NCBI GenBank assembly: GCA_026391805.1
Contig: JAPLDJ010000008.1
Location: forward strand, 1 to 59,200
DNA from: Bacteroidota bacterium
Lineage (GTDB): Bacteria > Bacteroidota > Bacteroidia > Bacteroidales > FEN-979
Reading direction: 5' to 3'
DNA: 59,200 bases
The translations under genes were made by a program, and so were the position numbers. The notes below the pieces were generated by a model that worked only from the letters and a program-made list of their open reading frames with translations, made no database searches and was not told the origin of the DNA. Shown piece by piece: positions 24,894 through 33,720 of this stretch; positions within the stretch are counted from its first letter, which is position 1, and the number at the start of each line of letters is the position of its first letter.

Positions 24894-24928
24894 GGTTTTG
24901 AGTATTATTGAATTCTTAATATTTGGTC

Positions 24929-25237
24929 TCAGGATTCGAATAATAGATTAAGCAACCGTTTTGCCTCCTCCCAGTTTTCCTTGTTGATACAATATTTAAT
25001 GTACGGAGGATTGATCTCGCCCTGGATAAGGCCTGCCTTTTTTAACTCTTTCAGGTGTTCAGACAACGTGGAACGTGCTATCGGCAACTCTTCGGCCATG
25101 TCGCCGCTGTAACAGCATTTGTCAATGTTACCGGCAAGAAAGTCGAGAATAAAGACCCTTGCCGGGTGAGCAATTGCTTTTGCATACCGGGCCATTTTCT
25201 CCTGGTTTTCCGTATAATATTTCTTCTCTGTGATCAT
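24929..25237 (-). CDS. arsR: ArsR-family repressor 2
   Basis: The 102-residue regulator has AIAHPARVFILDFL, DNA-recognition region ELPIARSTLSEHLKELKKAGLIQG and potential metal ligands Cys41-Cys42 (DKCCYSGD) and Cys83 (KYC). The frame is open to 25294, but ATG 25237 is preferred because the operator and promoter at 25249-25274 lie within the longer version. It shares the overall layout of ArsR1 but has a different operator. Confidence 0.9.
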   Translation of the reverse strand: MITEKKYYTENQEKMARYAKAIAHPARVFILDFLAGNIDKCCYSGDMAEELPIARSTLSEHLKELKKAGLIQGEINPPYIKYCINKENWEEAKRLLNLLFES

Positions 25238-25248
25238 GACATTTAGTA

Positions 25249-25274
25249 TTTCGTAGAATAACGAAACAAAGATA
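25249..25274 (-). promoter_or_regulatory. ArsR2 operator overlapping its promoter
   Basis: On the minus strand TATCTTTG (25274-25267), a TAnnTTTG element, is followed at once by the dyad TTTCGT-N6-ACGAAA (25266-25249) and then, 12 bp on, the arsR2 ATG. Repressor binding there would cover the start of transcription, so autoregulation is likely. Confidence 0.7.
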
Positions 25275-25370
25275 AAATAATTATATTTACTCATGAACCA
25301 GCATGACGAAATTTAGACGCATTCTCAATAATGGCAAATATGTAAAATTCCATATCAAATTTTACCAGAC

Positions 25371-25401
25371 TTGACTTTCATATTTAGTTTTCATATATTT
25401 G
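25371..25401 (+). promoter_or_regulatory. Bacteroidota-type promoter
   Basis: TTG (25371-25373), 20-bp spacer, TATATTTG (25394-25401). This is a full consensus match and drives the Gly6 protein and probably the radical SAM gene, with a leader of about 115 bases. Confidence 0.6.
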
Positions 25402-25523
25402 AAGTGGATTATCAAGCTGTTTTTATCCATTATTTATTTAAGACACTTAACTTCTCTATATAGTATCAGGCATTTCATAGGCCGGTACCCTTGGTTTTTT
25501 GTTTTCAATCTAAAACGGAATTT

Positions 25524-25877
25524 ATGGCAGCAAAAGAAGAATCAGTAACGCTCTACCTTGCCGAATGGCAGAAAAGAATGCTTCTGGATTTTTACCGTAA
25601 ACCTGCGCTCAAGAGCTCTTCTACGGGAGGCGGCGGAGGAGGGATCAAAGATATTCCTCCCAGAAGAATATCCAGGATTAAGTTCTATAAACATGAGGTA
25701 AGATGCCCGGCATCCTATAAGATTCCAGTCGATGGAATCAGAAAGGGAGACTTGGTATTGTACCTGACGGACGAACAAATGGCCATCGTACAGGACAACT
25801 TAGGGTTAAAAACCAAGGTTACAGGGATCAATATTACAGACGAGTTAATCAAAAAGGGGAATATTCAGTTTCTGTAG
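25524..25877 (+). CDS. Small protein with Gly6 stretch, upstream of a radical SAM enzyme
   Basis: The 117-residue product starts MAAKEESVTLYLAEWQKRML, then has SSSTGGGGGGIKD (six Gly at 35-40) and a basic, mostly beta C-terminal half with a single Cys61. No signal peptide. I do not recognise the family. It stands 89 bp before the SPASM enzyme on the same strand and behind a consensus promoter, so it could be a substrate or partner of that enzyme; no known RiPP leader motif is visible. ATG 25524 is preferred to the upstream frame-open start at 25491. Confidence 0.6.
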   Translation: MAAKEESVTLYLAEWQKRMLLDFYRKPALKSSSTGGGGGGIKDIPPRRISRIKFYKHEVRCPASYKIPVDGIRKGDLVLYLTDEQMAIVQDNLGLKTKVTGINITDELIKKGNIQFL

Positions 25878-25966
25878 TGTTCATTCGCTTTAAAGGAAAT
25901 AGCAAGGTTCCTGTATTTCCGAAGCATACACCCATTTCCGGTATCCATTTTCAAAGGAACTGATCT

Positions 25967-26995
25967 ATGGAATCAAAATATGAACTGGTTTCATCTTTAT
26001 GGGAATTGACCTTACGGTGCTCGCTGAATTGCATGCATTGCGGCTCCGTTGGAGGGAGTGCCCGTAAAAAGGAACTGACCCTGGAAGAATGTTATCCTGT
26101 TGCGGATGAACTGAAGGAATTGGGCTGCCAGGAAATGACCTTCATCGGGGGTGAGATCTTCCTGTACAAAGGCTGGGAAAAACTGGGGAACTACCTTACC
26201 GGTAAGGGAATGGTCGTCAACCTGATGTCCAACGGTTTCAGCATCGGAGATCGTGAGATTGAGCAGATAAAATTCGCCGGTCTCTCCAACGTCGGCATTT
26301 CGATTGATGGGATGGAAGAGACCCACAACCTTATCCGCCGGAACAAAGAATCGTTCAGCCGTATTCAAGAAGCCATGAACCGCCTGAACAAGGCAGGAAT
26401 AGAGATCGGCGTGGTGACCTCCCTCATGGAGATCAACTATCCCGACCTGGAAGAACTTTACGATTTTCTGGCCGCGAACAATGTTAAGCTCTGGCAGTTG
26501 CAGCTGGTCAACCCGATGGGGAACATGTCCGGGCAGAAAAAGATGATCATCAAGGCCGGCAGAATCCCGGAAATAACAACGTTCATAAGAGAGAAGAACA
26601 ATGAATACAGGATGCTGGTTGTGGCCGGCGACAGCATCGGGTACCATGACGAAAATGAATTCTGCATCCGGGGCAGGACATCTCCTTTCACCTACTGGGG
26701 AGGTTGCCAGGCGGGGATTTCCAGTCTGTTCATCGATAGTGTCGGAAACATTAAAGGATGCGGAGCTTTGTATGAAGATACCTTTATCGAAGGGAACATT
26801 AGGGAAACCTCCCTTTCGGAGATCTGGAATAACAAAAACAACTTTTCCTATAACAGGAAGTACAGGAAATCAATGCTCAAAGGAAACTGTAAACATTGCG
26901 AAACAAAAGAGGTCTGTAAAGGAGGCTGCCGTGCCTCGAACTATTTCATGACCGGATCACTTTACGAGAATGCCTTCTGCAGGATGGTATCATAG
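25967..26995 (+). CDS. Radical SAM/SPASM-domain enzyme
   Basis: The 342-residue product has a radical SAM core with CSLNCMHC (Cys18, 22, 25), followed by EMTFIGGEIF and NVGISIDGMEETHN. The SPASM domain has GGCQAG and GNIKGCGAL near residues 246-263, then CKHCETKEVCKGGC and a final Cys (ENAFC). Such enzymes modify peptides or proteins, for example in RiPP maturation or sulfatase activation. The nearest candidate substrate is the Gly6 protein just upstream. No transporter or peptidase of a RiPP locus is adjacent, so the substrate stays open. Confidence 0.88.
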   Translation: MESKYELVSSLWELTLRCSLNCMHCGSVGGSARKKELTLEECYPVADELKELGCQEMTFIGGEIFLYKGWEKLGNYLTGKGMVVNLMSNGFSIGDREIEQIKFAGLSNVGISIDGMEETHNLIRRNKESFSRIQEAMNRLNKAGIEIGVVTSLMEINYPDLEELYDFLAANNVKLWQLQLVNPMGNMSGQKKMIIKAGRIPEITTFIREKNNEYRMLVVAGDSIGYHDENEFCIRGRTSPFTYWGGCQAGISSLFIDSVGNIKGCGALYEDTFIEGNIRETSLSEIWNNKNNFSYNRKYRKSMLKGNCKHCETKEVCKGGCRASNYFMTGSLYENAFCRMVS

Positions 26996-27017
26996 CTGTG
27001 CTTTCCGGGTCAGATGT

Positions 27018-27052
27018 CATAAGACATAAGACATAAGACAAAAGACATAAGA
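27018..27052. repeat. Heptanucleotide array (unit CATAAGA)
   Basis: Five 7-bp units (CATAAGA x3, CAAAAGA, CATAAGA) lie between convergent genes; same unit family as at 3239-3287. Confidence 0.7.
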
Positions 27053-27070
27053 CATTCCTTTCGCGAGGTT

Positions 27071-30007
27071 TCAATCCAGTTTCTTCAACGCCGCAAGCTG
27101 AGCAACCGTCTCAATGGCAATCGCCGAAACCGCTGCTCCGTAATCAAGGTCGATGTTATCCATGGTGTCGTGGGTATCATGATAGCCCTTGCGGTGGATG
27201 TCATAGTTTTCCATGAAGAGGATGACAGGAATGCCATTGTCGGAGAAGATGATCCCGTCGGTATTGTAAAGGGTGCTGTGCGGATCTTCCCAGCTTCTGA
27301 TTTCACCATCAACAGCGAGATGCTTTGCCTTTGCAGGCATGATCCTGGCGTCAAGGGTCCGCTCTCCCTTTTTGCAATCCTTCCTGTCGGGAGACTCATT
27401 CCATTGCAGGGTGTTTGCATTCCATACCTGGCATGCAAGCCGGGCCTGCCGGGCCAGATCCAGCGATGCTCCGGTTTTTCCCGGGGCGATCTGAAAAATA
27501 TCAAGGTCGTTGTCGCGGTTATGAGCGATCATATCCATGACCAGAACGCCTTTTACCTCAACCTCTGAAAGATCCTTAAAGCTGCCGTCGTTCCTGTGCA
27601 TCTTCAGCGTTTTCTGGATGATATGCTGGCAGAAGTTGCGGGCGCCAAGGCAATCGGAAGGGAACTCTTCACCGGTCAGGTGAATCAACCAGATGTCGCG
27701 CTCCAGTTTCCCTTCTTTTGCCATTTTCAGGTAGATTGGCGCTGCCAGAAGCAATGCGGCCGATGCGGAATGGTTGTCATCCGCCCCGGCGGCAGCGAGC
27801 CGGGCCCCGCTTCCCCCGGATTCAGGATAAAAAACATCAGCCATGTAGGCAGTATCATAATGATCGCCCATGACCACCGCCTCTTTCCTGTTCTTCCCGG
27901 GAATGATCACCAGGAGGTTTCGTTCATATTCCTTTCCTTCCTGGTTGGCCAGCCATCCGCCATACATCGGGAATTCAAAGTCCGTTTCCCACCGGAAGGG
28001 CAATTCCCCGCATTCGGCTTTGCCTTCCATACCGGCATTACGGATCAACTCACGGTACCGCTTCAGGAAATAGTCGCCCAGTTTGTGAAGATCCCTGTGC
28101 ATATGACCTGCCCGTTCGCCTGTCGGCCTGTCCAGGATGATGTCTGCATTATCCTTGTTGATGAATTCGCCATGCGCCAGGAAATGGATCTGGTTCCAGT
28201 ATGCAACCTCGTATTCGCGGCTGGCGGTTTCACTGAAGGTCAGGGGTTCCGGGAGCCTCTGCTTACTGTTTTCGGGCTGGAGGATCGATTCAACCGACCG
28301 TGCGATCTTTTTTCCTTTCTGCGGATCCTTTGCACGTTCGGGAAATCCTGCCAGCCAGTCTTCAAGCCTGTTTTCCTTCGGTATCCTGACCAGGCTGCGG
28401 GCGAAATCCCTATCCAGGGGCTTCTCTCCTGTCAGGTCGTAGGTATCAAGAAGTGCGAGAAGGTTCCACGATGTCTGGTGCAGGTAGCGGTCGTGGGCGG
28501 GATCGAAACTTTCCAGCACGTCAAGATGCAAGTCGCGCCTTAGAAATCTGGGCCAGAGTTCGACCGCATCGGCAGGATCAGGATTCCCTGCATGGTAACC
28601 GGTCATATAACCCGTCAGGAGATCGGTTGCGATCTCCGGCTCTCCTGACTTCGAAATACACGCTACAAGCGGCCGGTGCCAGAATACTTCATGCAGGCCT
28701 GCACGCATGGGCGGGAAATAGAACCGGTACCGGAAATTCCCGCCTTCCATCAGCTTCAGAATTGCTTCGCCGATCTTTTTCCGGCCGGCCGTGGGTCCGT
28801 CAATGAGCAATTCAAATTCTTCTGAGAAGAGCTGGCTGTTCCGCGCCATCGGCTTGTTGTATAGATCAAGGGCCTTAAGGCTGGTGCTGAAGAGGGTCTC
28901 GATCACCGAGTCGATCTTTTTGCTCATGATCAACCCGTCTTCATTCCTGTGAAACTTGTCCCAACGGCTTGTCCGGATGTAGTTATTGACAATGAATTCC
29001 TCCAGCATCTTCGCCTTCTGTCCTTTGATACCGGGCTGAAAAAACCAGCCGGACTGCGGAACACGGAGCCCGTTGAATCCTTCATCCCTTTTTACCAACC
29101 GCAGCATGGGCAGGTGAATGGCATTGTGAAGTTGCTCCTGGAGCTTTATGTATTCCCTGAATCCCCACATTAAAAGGCTTCCCGGGAACGGTATAAGGTA
29201 AAGCTTCCCGGCGGCATAGCGCTCTTTCGCCCATCCGGGGAGCCTGTCAAACGGACGGAACGTGAGCAAATATTTTATGTTGTCAGCTTCAGCATCATCA
29301 TCAACCAGGTAGTGCTTTGTCCATGAAGGATGTTTTTCTGTTTTCCAGTATGAAAAGGGAAACACATCGCCCGTTGGGAGTATTCTGAATCCCTTGCTGA
29401 TAAGGTCTTCACGGCTGTCAGTATGCGCCCCGAAAGCTTGTTTGAAGACCCATTTCAGGAAATTAATAAATAAGGATTCGGGATGCTCTTTTTCAGGAGA
29501 CACATAAAAGGATTTCCAGAAGGCCTTTTCCGGTCCCTGCTCGCTGGCGCCGAAAAACGTCCAGCACACCCTCCCCTTGTCATCCTTTGTCTTCGACAGG
29601 GAAAATGGCACGATGGTAATGTACTTTTCACGTTTCAGCTTGCCCAGGCAGCCGGCCAGTTCATCCGACCAGTAGATATTATTGGCAAACGCGCTGTTGT
29701 GATGCCCGACCAGGGAGACCGGAAGGGTGCCCTCTCCCATCTTGTTCGTGTGTTCAAGAACCTGCCTTCCGATATTTACCAGGCCCGGACGTAGCTGGTA
29801 TTCTTCCTCGATTTCATGGATTTTCCATCCAAACAGATCGTCATCATCAAACGACCAGGGATAAACTGTCCCATCAGAAGGATTGACCCCAGTCCTGATC
29901 GGAGGCATGAACTCGGAATAGGCCTCTATTTTGAATTTATTTTCTCCGTCAAACCAGGGATATCCTTTCAGAAATGATTTCCATCCTGTATCTTTATATT
30001 TATTCAT
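27071..30007 (-). CDS. Large M28-family metallopeptidase with long N-terminal region
   Basis: The 978-residue product has a C-terminal M28 zinc peptidase domain from about residue 700: GDHYDTAY, AGADDNHSASAALL, HLTGEEFPSDCLGAR and, near the end, NGIPVILFMENYDIHRKGYHDTHDTMDN. These supply the His/Asp/Glu zinc ligands. The first about 650 residues do not match a domain I know. No signal peptide is seen from ATG 30007 (MNKYKDTGWKSF); the frame extends to 30070. It probably cleaves peptides as an aminopeptidase; the substrate is unknown. Confidence 0.8.
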   Translation of the reverse strand: MNKYKDTGWKSFLKGYPWFDGENKFKIEAYSEFMPPIRTGVNPSDGTVYPWSFDDDDLFGWKIHEIEEEYQLRPGLVNIGRQVLEHTNKMGEGTLPVSLVGHHNSAFANNIYWSDELAGCLGKLKREKYITIVPFSLSKTKDDKGRVCWTFFGASEQGPEKAFWKSFYVSPEKEHPESLFINFLKWVFKQAFGAHTDSREDLISKGFRILPTGDVFPFSYWKTEKHPSWTKHYLVDDDAEADNIKYLLTFRPFDRLPGWAKERYAAGKLYLIPFPGSLLMWGFREYIKLQEQLHNAIHLPMLRLVKRDEGFNGLRVPQSGWFFQPGIKGQKAKMLEEFIVNNYIRTSRWDKFHRNEDGLIMSKKIDSVIETLFSTSLKALDLYNKPMARNSQLFSEEFELLIDGPTAGRKKIGEAILKLMEGGNFRYRFYFPPMRAGLHEVFWHRPLVACISKSGEPEIATDLLTGYMTGYHAGNPDPADAVELWPRFLRRDLHLDVLESFDPAHDRYLHQTSWNLLALLDTYDLTGEKPLDRDFARSLVRIPKENRLEDWLAGFPERAKDPQKGKKIARSVESILQPENSKQRLPEPLTFSETASREYEVAYWNQIHFLAHGEFINKDNADIILDRPTGERAGHMHRDLHKLGDYFLKRYRELIRNAGMEGKAECGELPFRWETDFEFPMYGGWLANQEGKEYERNLLVIIPGKNRKEAVVMGDHYDTAYMADVFYPESGGSGARLAAAGADDNHSASAALLLAAPIYLKMAKEGKLERDIWLIHLTGEEFPSDCLGARNFCQHIIQKTLKMHRNDGSFKDLSEVEVKGVLVMDMIAHNRDNDLDIFQIAPGKTGASLDLARQARLACQVWNANTLQWNESPDRKDCKKGERTLDARIMPAKAKHLAVDGEIRSWEDPHSTLYNTDGIIFSDNGIPVILFMENYDIHRKGYHDTHDTMDNIDLDYGAAVSAIAIETVAQLAALKKLD

Positions 30008-30129
30008 GATGTCGGTTTTGATAAGTTCTCTTCCCGTCAAGCAAATATAACCATAAAAAACTTTGTACATTTATGGGAATTTTTGCCGGCATCTTTCAAT
30101 AATCACATTAGAAATCTGAATTCATTATT

Positions 30130-31890
30130 ATGAAAAAGCGTAAGACCTCATCCCGCTCAAAAAAGAGCAGATGGACCAGAAGAATCCTGAAAACTGTTGC
30201 CTGGATCATCATCTTCATCCTGTTAATCATCGCCGGGGCATCTCTCTACACCTATTATCGCGGTAATGTGTTGATAAAGGAATACCTGACAACAACCATT
30301 GCAAAGTCGAGTAAGGGAATTTACAAGGTTGAGATGAAAAGTCTGGTTCTGAATGTGATCAATGGAAAAATCACCATCAGCGGTTTCCGGCTGATCCCGG
30401 ACACTGCATTGTACCGCAAAATGTCGATGACCGATACCCTTTCGCCGATGCTACTTGCGATCAGCATAAAAAAATTCCAGGTAAGCGGTTTCAGCCTGAG
30501 ACAACTCCTGCTCGAGAAAAAACTGACAATCCGTAAAATAGAGTTTGTCTCACCCGATGTGACGGTCATTATTAAAAAGCCCTCAAAAAAGGATGAAAAA
30601 GCGGCCTCCAATGCGAATATGCTCGCCATCCCGCTCCCAAAAGGTTTGGTGGCCATTAATATTCAACGCATCCTCCTGACCAACGGAAAAATCACCGTCG
30701 AAAACCAGGTGCTCTCTCCTCCGCAGAAATATCTGATCCCTGAGATGAACTTGGAAATTAAGAATATCCTTGTTGACTCGGCCCATGTAGGAAAGAGGAG
30801 GATCTTCAATGCAGATGACATTAAACTTACCGTTCGCGGCATTTCAATCAAAACCAAGAACGGAATGTATACCATCATCCCCGGCGAGGTCGGATTCTCT
30901 ACACAGGCATCTGCCGTCTGGGTTAAGAATCTTCACCTGAAACCCAATTATTCAAACTACGATTTCAGCAGGAAACTTGGATACCAGATGGACCGGATGG
31001 ACATCACCATAAAAAAAATTGAGGTGAAGTATATCAACATGCGACAGCTCATAATAGATCAAAAGTTCATCGCAAAGCTGATCACCGTCGACGGACTTGA
31101 TGTTGATGATTTCCGGGATAAACGGGTGCCGATGCGTCCGGATTTCATGCCCAAACTGCCCCAGCAGGCGCTCCTGGCATTAAAGTCTTACCTGAAAATT
31201 GATCTCGTAAAGCTGACGAACGGGAAAGTCCGTTATGCCGAGCAGGTCGGCAATGAACCGGGGTACATTTTCTTTGACAAGATGGAGGGAAATATCACGA
31301 ACATTACCAACGACAGCAGCCTGGTAAAAATAAGGATGCCCTTAAAGGTCGATGCCAAATTGTACCTGATGGGAAAAGGTTTGCTGAATGCCCAGCTGAT
31401 CATTCCACTGGGTGAGAAAAATGATGCCTTTACATTTTCAGGAACGTTGTCGGGACTGGAGGCGAAAGAGATCAATACGATGGTCTCCAAAATGGTCCCT
31501 GCCGAGATCACCTCAGGAACCATCCGGAAGATGACTTTTCCCAATGTAAAGGCTGATAACGACAGGTCAACTGGGCGAATGGCCTTCTATTATAACAACC
31601 TCCAGGTAAAAATGACGAAAAAAGATGATAAGACGTGGACGAATATTAAATCAGGGGTTCTTTCCTGGGTTGGCAATGTATACGTCAAAAATGATAATCC
31701 GACGACAAAAGGATCATTTACGGAGGGAATGATCTATTTTGAACGCGACAAGCATAAGAGCATCTTCAATTTCCTCTGGAAAAGCGTTTTCAGCGGCATC
31801 AAATCCACAATCGGGATAAACAAGAAGGAGCAGAAGGAGATGAAGAAAGCGCAGAAGGAAACCAATAAGAAGGCAGCGAAAAAGAAATAG
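30130..31890 (+). CDS. AsmA-like membrane-anchored protein
   Basis: The 586-residue product has a very basic N-terminus, one membrane helix (about 19-43) and a long beta-rich periplasmic region with repeated segments such as INGKITISGFRLI, LTNGKITVENQ and LTNGKVRYAEQ. This is the pattern of AsmA/DUF748-type proteins, which form lipid-transfer bridges in the envelope. The C-terminal tail is Lys-rich (about 25 residues). The family assignment is by pattern only. It is monocistronic. Confidence 0.6.
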   Translation: MKKRKTSSRSKKSRWTRRILKTVAWIIIFILLIIAGASLYTYYRGNVLIKEYLTTTIAKSSKGIYKVEMKSLVLNVINGKITISGFRLIPDTALYRKMSMTDTLSPMLLAISIKKFQVSGFSLRQLLLEKKLTIRKIEFVSPDVTVIIKKPSKKDEKAASNANMLAIPLPKGLVAINIQRILLTNGKITVENQVLSPPQKYLIPEMNLEIKNILVDSAHVGKRRIFNADDIKLTVRGISIKTKNGMYTIIPGEVGFSTQASAVWVKNLHLKPNYSNYDFSRKLGYQMDRMDITIKKIEVKYINMRQLIIDQKFIAKLITVDGLDVDDFRDKRVPMRPDFMPKLPQQALLALKSYLKIDLVKLTNGKVRYAEQVGNEPGYIFFDKMEGNITNITNDSSLVKIRMPLKVDAKLYLMGKGLLNAQLIIPLGEKNDAFTFSGTLSGLEAKEINTMVSKMVPAEITSGTIRKMTFPNVKADNDRSTGRMAFYYNNLQVKMTKKDDKTWTNIKSGVLSWVGNVYVKNDNPTTKGSFTEGMIYFERDKHKSIFNFLWKSVFSGIKSTIGINKKEQKEMKKAQKETNKKAAKKK

Positions 31891-31957
31891 CCTGAAAACC
31901 GGTTTACGGTGCACGCAGCACGAAACACGAATCGTGCATCGTGAACCGTGTTTCTGT

Positions 31958-32368
31958 TCAGATCAGCGAACCCAGGCTCGTCTCTTCCAGTATACCGTAC
32001 GTATTGTCGCGGATCCGTTTGAATACATTCCGGATCTTGCAGGTTGCTTCATCTTTGCAGAATTCACAGGGCTGGTAGGCCTTTTCGGAAACACAATACA
32101 TCATGGCGATCGTTCCTTCAAAGTGGCGGATCACTGTGACCATTTTAATTTTTTCGGGTTCCTGCAACAGGAAATATCCTCCTGTCTTACCCTGCCGGCT
32201 TCCGACAATGCCCAGTTTTTTCATCTCCTGGAGGATGTTCTCAAGGAAGCGCTGCGGTATGTTCTCGCTGCGGGCAATCTCGCTGATAAGAATGGCGCCC
32301 CTGCCATATTCCCGGGCCAGTTTGGTCAGCGCCAGCATCGCATAGCGCGTCTTTTTCGACAATATCAT
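31958..32368 (-). CDS. Rrf2-family regulator with Cys cluster
   Basis: The 136-residue winged-helix regulator begins MILSKKTRYAMLALTKLA. Helix-turn-helix residues ENIPQRFLENILQEMKKLGIV are followed by GGYFL. Three Cys in the second half (CEFCKDEATC, with an earlier Cys in MYCVSEKAY) match the Fe-S site of IscR/RsrR/NsrR-like members, so it may sense Fe-S status, nitric oxide or redox. Two ATG codons in a row (32371, 32368) overlap the stop of the Crp/Fnr gene, so the two regulators are translationally coupled. Confidence 0.88.
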   Translation of the reverse strand: MILSKKTRYAMLALTKLAREYGRGAILISEIARSENIPQRFLENILQEMKKLGIVGSRQGKTGGYFLLQEPEKIKMVTVIRHFEGTIAMMYCVSEKAYQPCEFCKDEATCKIRNVFKRIRDNTYGILEETSLGSLI

Positions 32369-33066
32369 CATCCCCTTTTACTTATATCGTGAAGCTTTTT
32401 AAAATCATTGATTCGTATCCTTTTGCCTTCCAGGGTAATGATACCCTCCTTGTTGAATTTTGAAAGCGTGTTAATCACATTTTCGTGTGAACAGGCAGCA
32501 AATTCGGCAATCTCTTTCCGGGTAAGTACAAAATCATCCGGATTGTTCTTATAAACCTCTTCCCACAGATAGATCAGGATGTCGGCAATCCTCCCGTTGA
32601 CCTGCTTGTGTGCCATGCTGATGAAATTGAAGATGGATGACTGGAACATCTCCGTTGTCCGTTCACACATCGCCAGCAGAAAACTGGCATGTTTCTGGGC
32701 AACAGACCGCAAAGCCTTTCCGTCGATCAGGCATACATCACAGCTCTCCATTGCTACCAGCGAAAAGATATTGGTCTCCTTGAAAAAAAGGTTTGTCCCG
32801 CCCAGTAATTTTGGTCCGGAGACAATGGTCATGATATAGTTCTTACCGGTTTCGTACCGGTAATTGAATTTTACAACTCCCTTATGAAGGTATACCAGCT
32901 GATGCGATGTTGCACCCTGCTTCAGGATCGTCTCCCCCTTTTCAAACTGTAACTGAACCGATGTCCTGCGGATCAGTTCGAAATCTTCAGGTGGCATATA
33001 GCGGCTGGAAAGCGCCTTGAACATGCATTTCTGACAATCGTAAAGGCTCCTGTTTGAATTTTCCAT
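32368..33066 (-). CDS. Crp/Fnr-family transcription regulator
   Basis: The 232-residue product has a cyclic-nucleotide-binding-type beta barrel (about 35-145) and a C-terminal helix-turn-helix (LTRKEIAEFAACSHENVINTLSKF). An N-terminal CQKC (Cys11, Cys14) resembles part of an FNR cluster site, but the complete four-Cys FNR pattern is not clear. It is transcribed divergently from the cysteine dioxygenase gene with 113 bp between, and is followed by an Rrf2 regulator, suggesting oxygen or redox control. Confidence 0.9.
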   Translation of the reverse strand: MENSNRSLYDCQKCMFKALSSRYMPPEDFELIRRTSVQLQFEKGETILKQGATSHQLVYLHKGVVKFNYRYETGKNYIMTIVSGPKLLGGTNLFFKETNIFSLVAMESCDVCLIDGKALRSVAQKHASFLLAMCERTTEMFQSSIFNFISMAHKQVNGRIADILIYLWEEVYKNNPDDFVLTRKEIAEFAACSHENVINTLSKFNKEGIITLEGKRIRINDFKKLHDISKRG

Positions 33067-33179
33067 TTTCAGATCAGGTAAGATAAAACATGAATTATTT
33101 CAGCCTTTGAATTAAACTGTTGCATGCAAATGTACACTAAATTGATTGACTTAATGTGTATTTTTGAAGAAAAATTCAG

Positions 33180-33716
33180 ATGAAAACCTTTGAAACAATT
33201 TACACTCACTATTTTGAGCAGAACTGGTCATTCTTTCAACATTTTCTGCCAGGCCCTGACACAATTGATCTTCCCGATAACCAATATTACCGTATACCGG
33301 TCTACAAGGGAACAAGCACTGTGCTCCTGATGCTATGGAATCCCGGTGCAAGGACAGCCATCCATGACCATCAGAACGGACGGGGAATGGTGAAAGTACT
33401 GAAAGGGAAGGTCAGGGAAGAGTATTTTCAATTCCATGAAGGAGAGCTCAAACTGCTGTCCGACAATGTTTATGTTCCGGGCCAGATCCTTCCTGTTGCG
33501 GCAGACCGCATTCATTCCATTTCCAATGCACAGCGTGAATTTTCAGTTACCCTGCATGTCTATGAAACGCCTTCTGAATGCCTTGAAGGTGTATCCCTGT
33601 ATGATCCGCAACTCAGGCGGGTAGGTCTTCTCAACAACCATGCGGTCAGGGCCTCATGGAAAGAAAAACCGGAAGCTTTCAGTAATGTGAGATCTTTTGA
33701 TCAATCAGACCTCTGA
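33180..33716 (+). CDS. Cysteine dioxygenase-like cupin
   Basis: The 178-residue product matches type I cysteine dioxygenase: iron ligands His62 and His64 in AIHDHQNGRGM and His112 in DRIHSISN, and C-terminal LHVYETP. As in most bacterial enzymes a Gly takes the place of the Cys that forms the Cys-Tyr cross-link in mammals. It oxidises cysteine to cysteine sulfinate using O2. The presence of an O2-using enzyme beside redox regulators suggests a response to oxygen exposure. Confidence 0.85.
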   Translation: MKTFETIYTHYFEQNWSFFQHFLPGPDTIDLPDNQYYRIPVYKGTSTVLLMLWNPGARTAIHDHQNGRGMVKVLKGKVREEYFQFHEGELKLLSDNVYVPGQILPVAADRIHSISNAQREFSVTLHVYETPSECLEGVSLYDPQLRRVGLLNNHAVRASWKEKPEAFSNVRSFDQSDL

Positions 33717-33720
33717 CCTC

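Noticed and set aside
27596-28543. A plus-strand ORF of 315 residues opposite the M28 peptidase
   Set aside because: It is antisense to a gene with clear catalytic motifs and has no recognisable domain; high G+C wobble on the coding strand explains the open frame.
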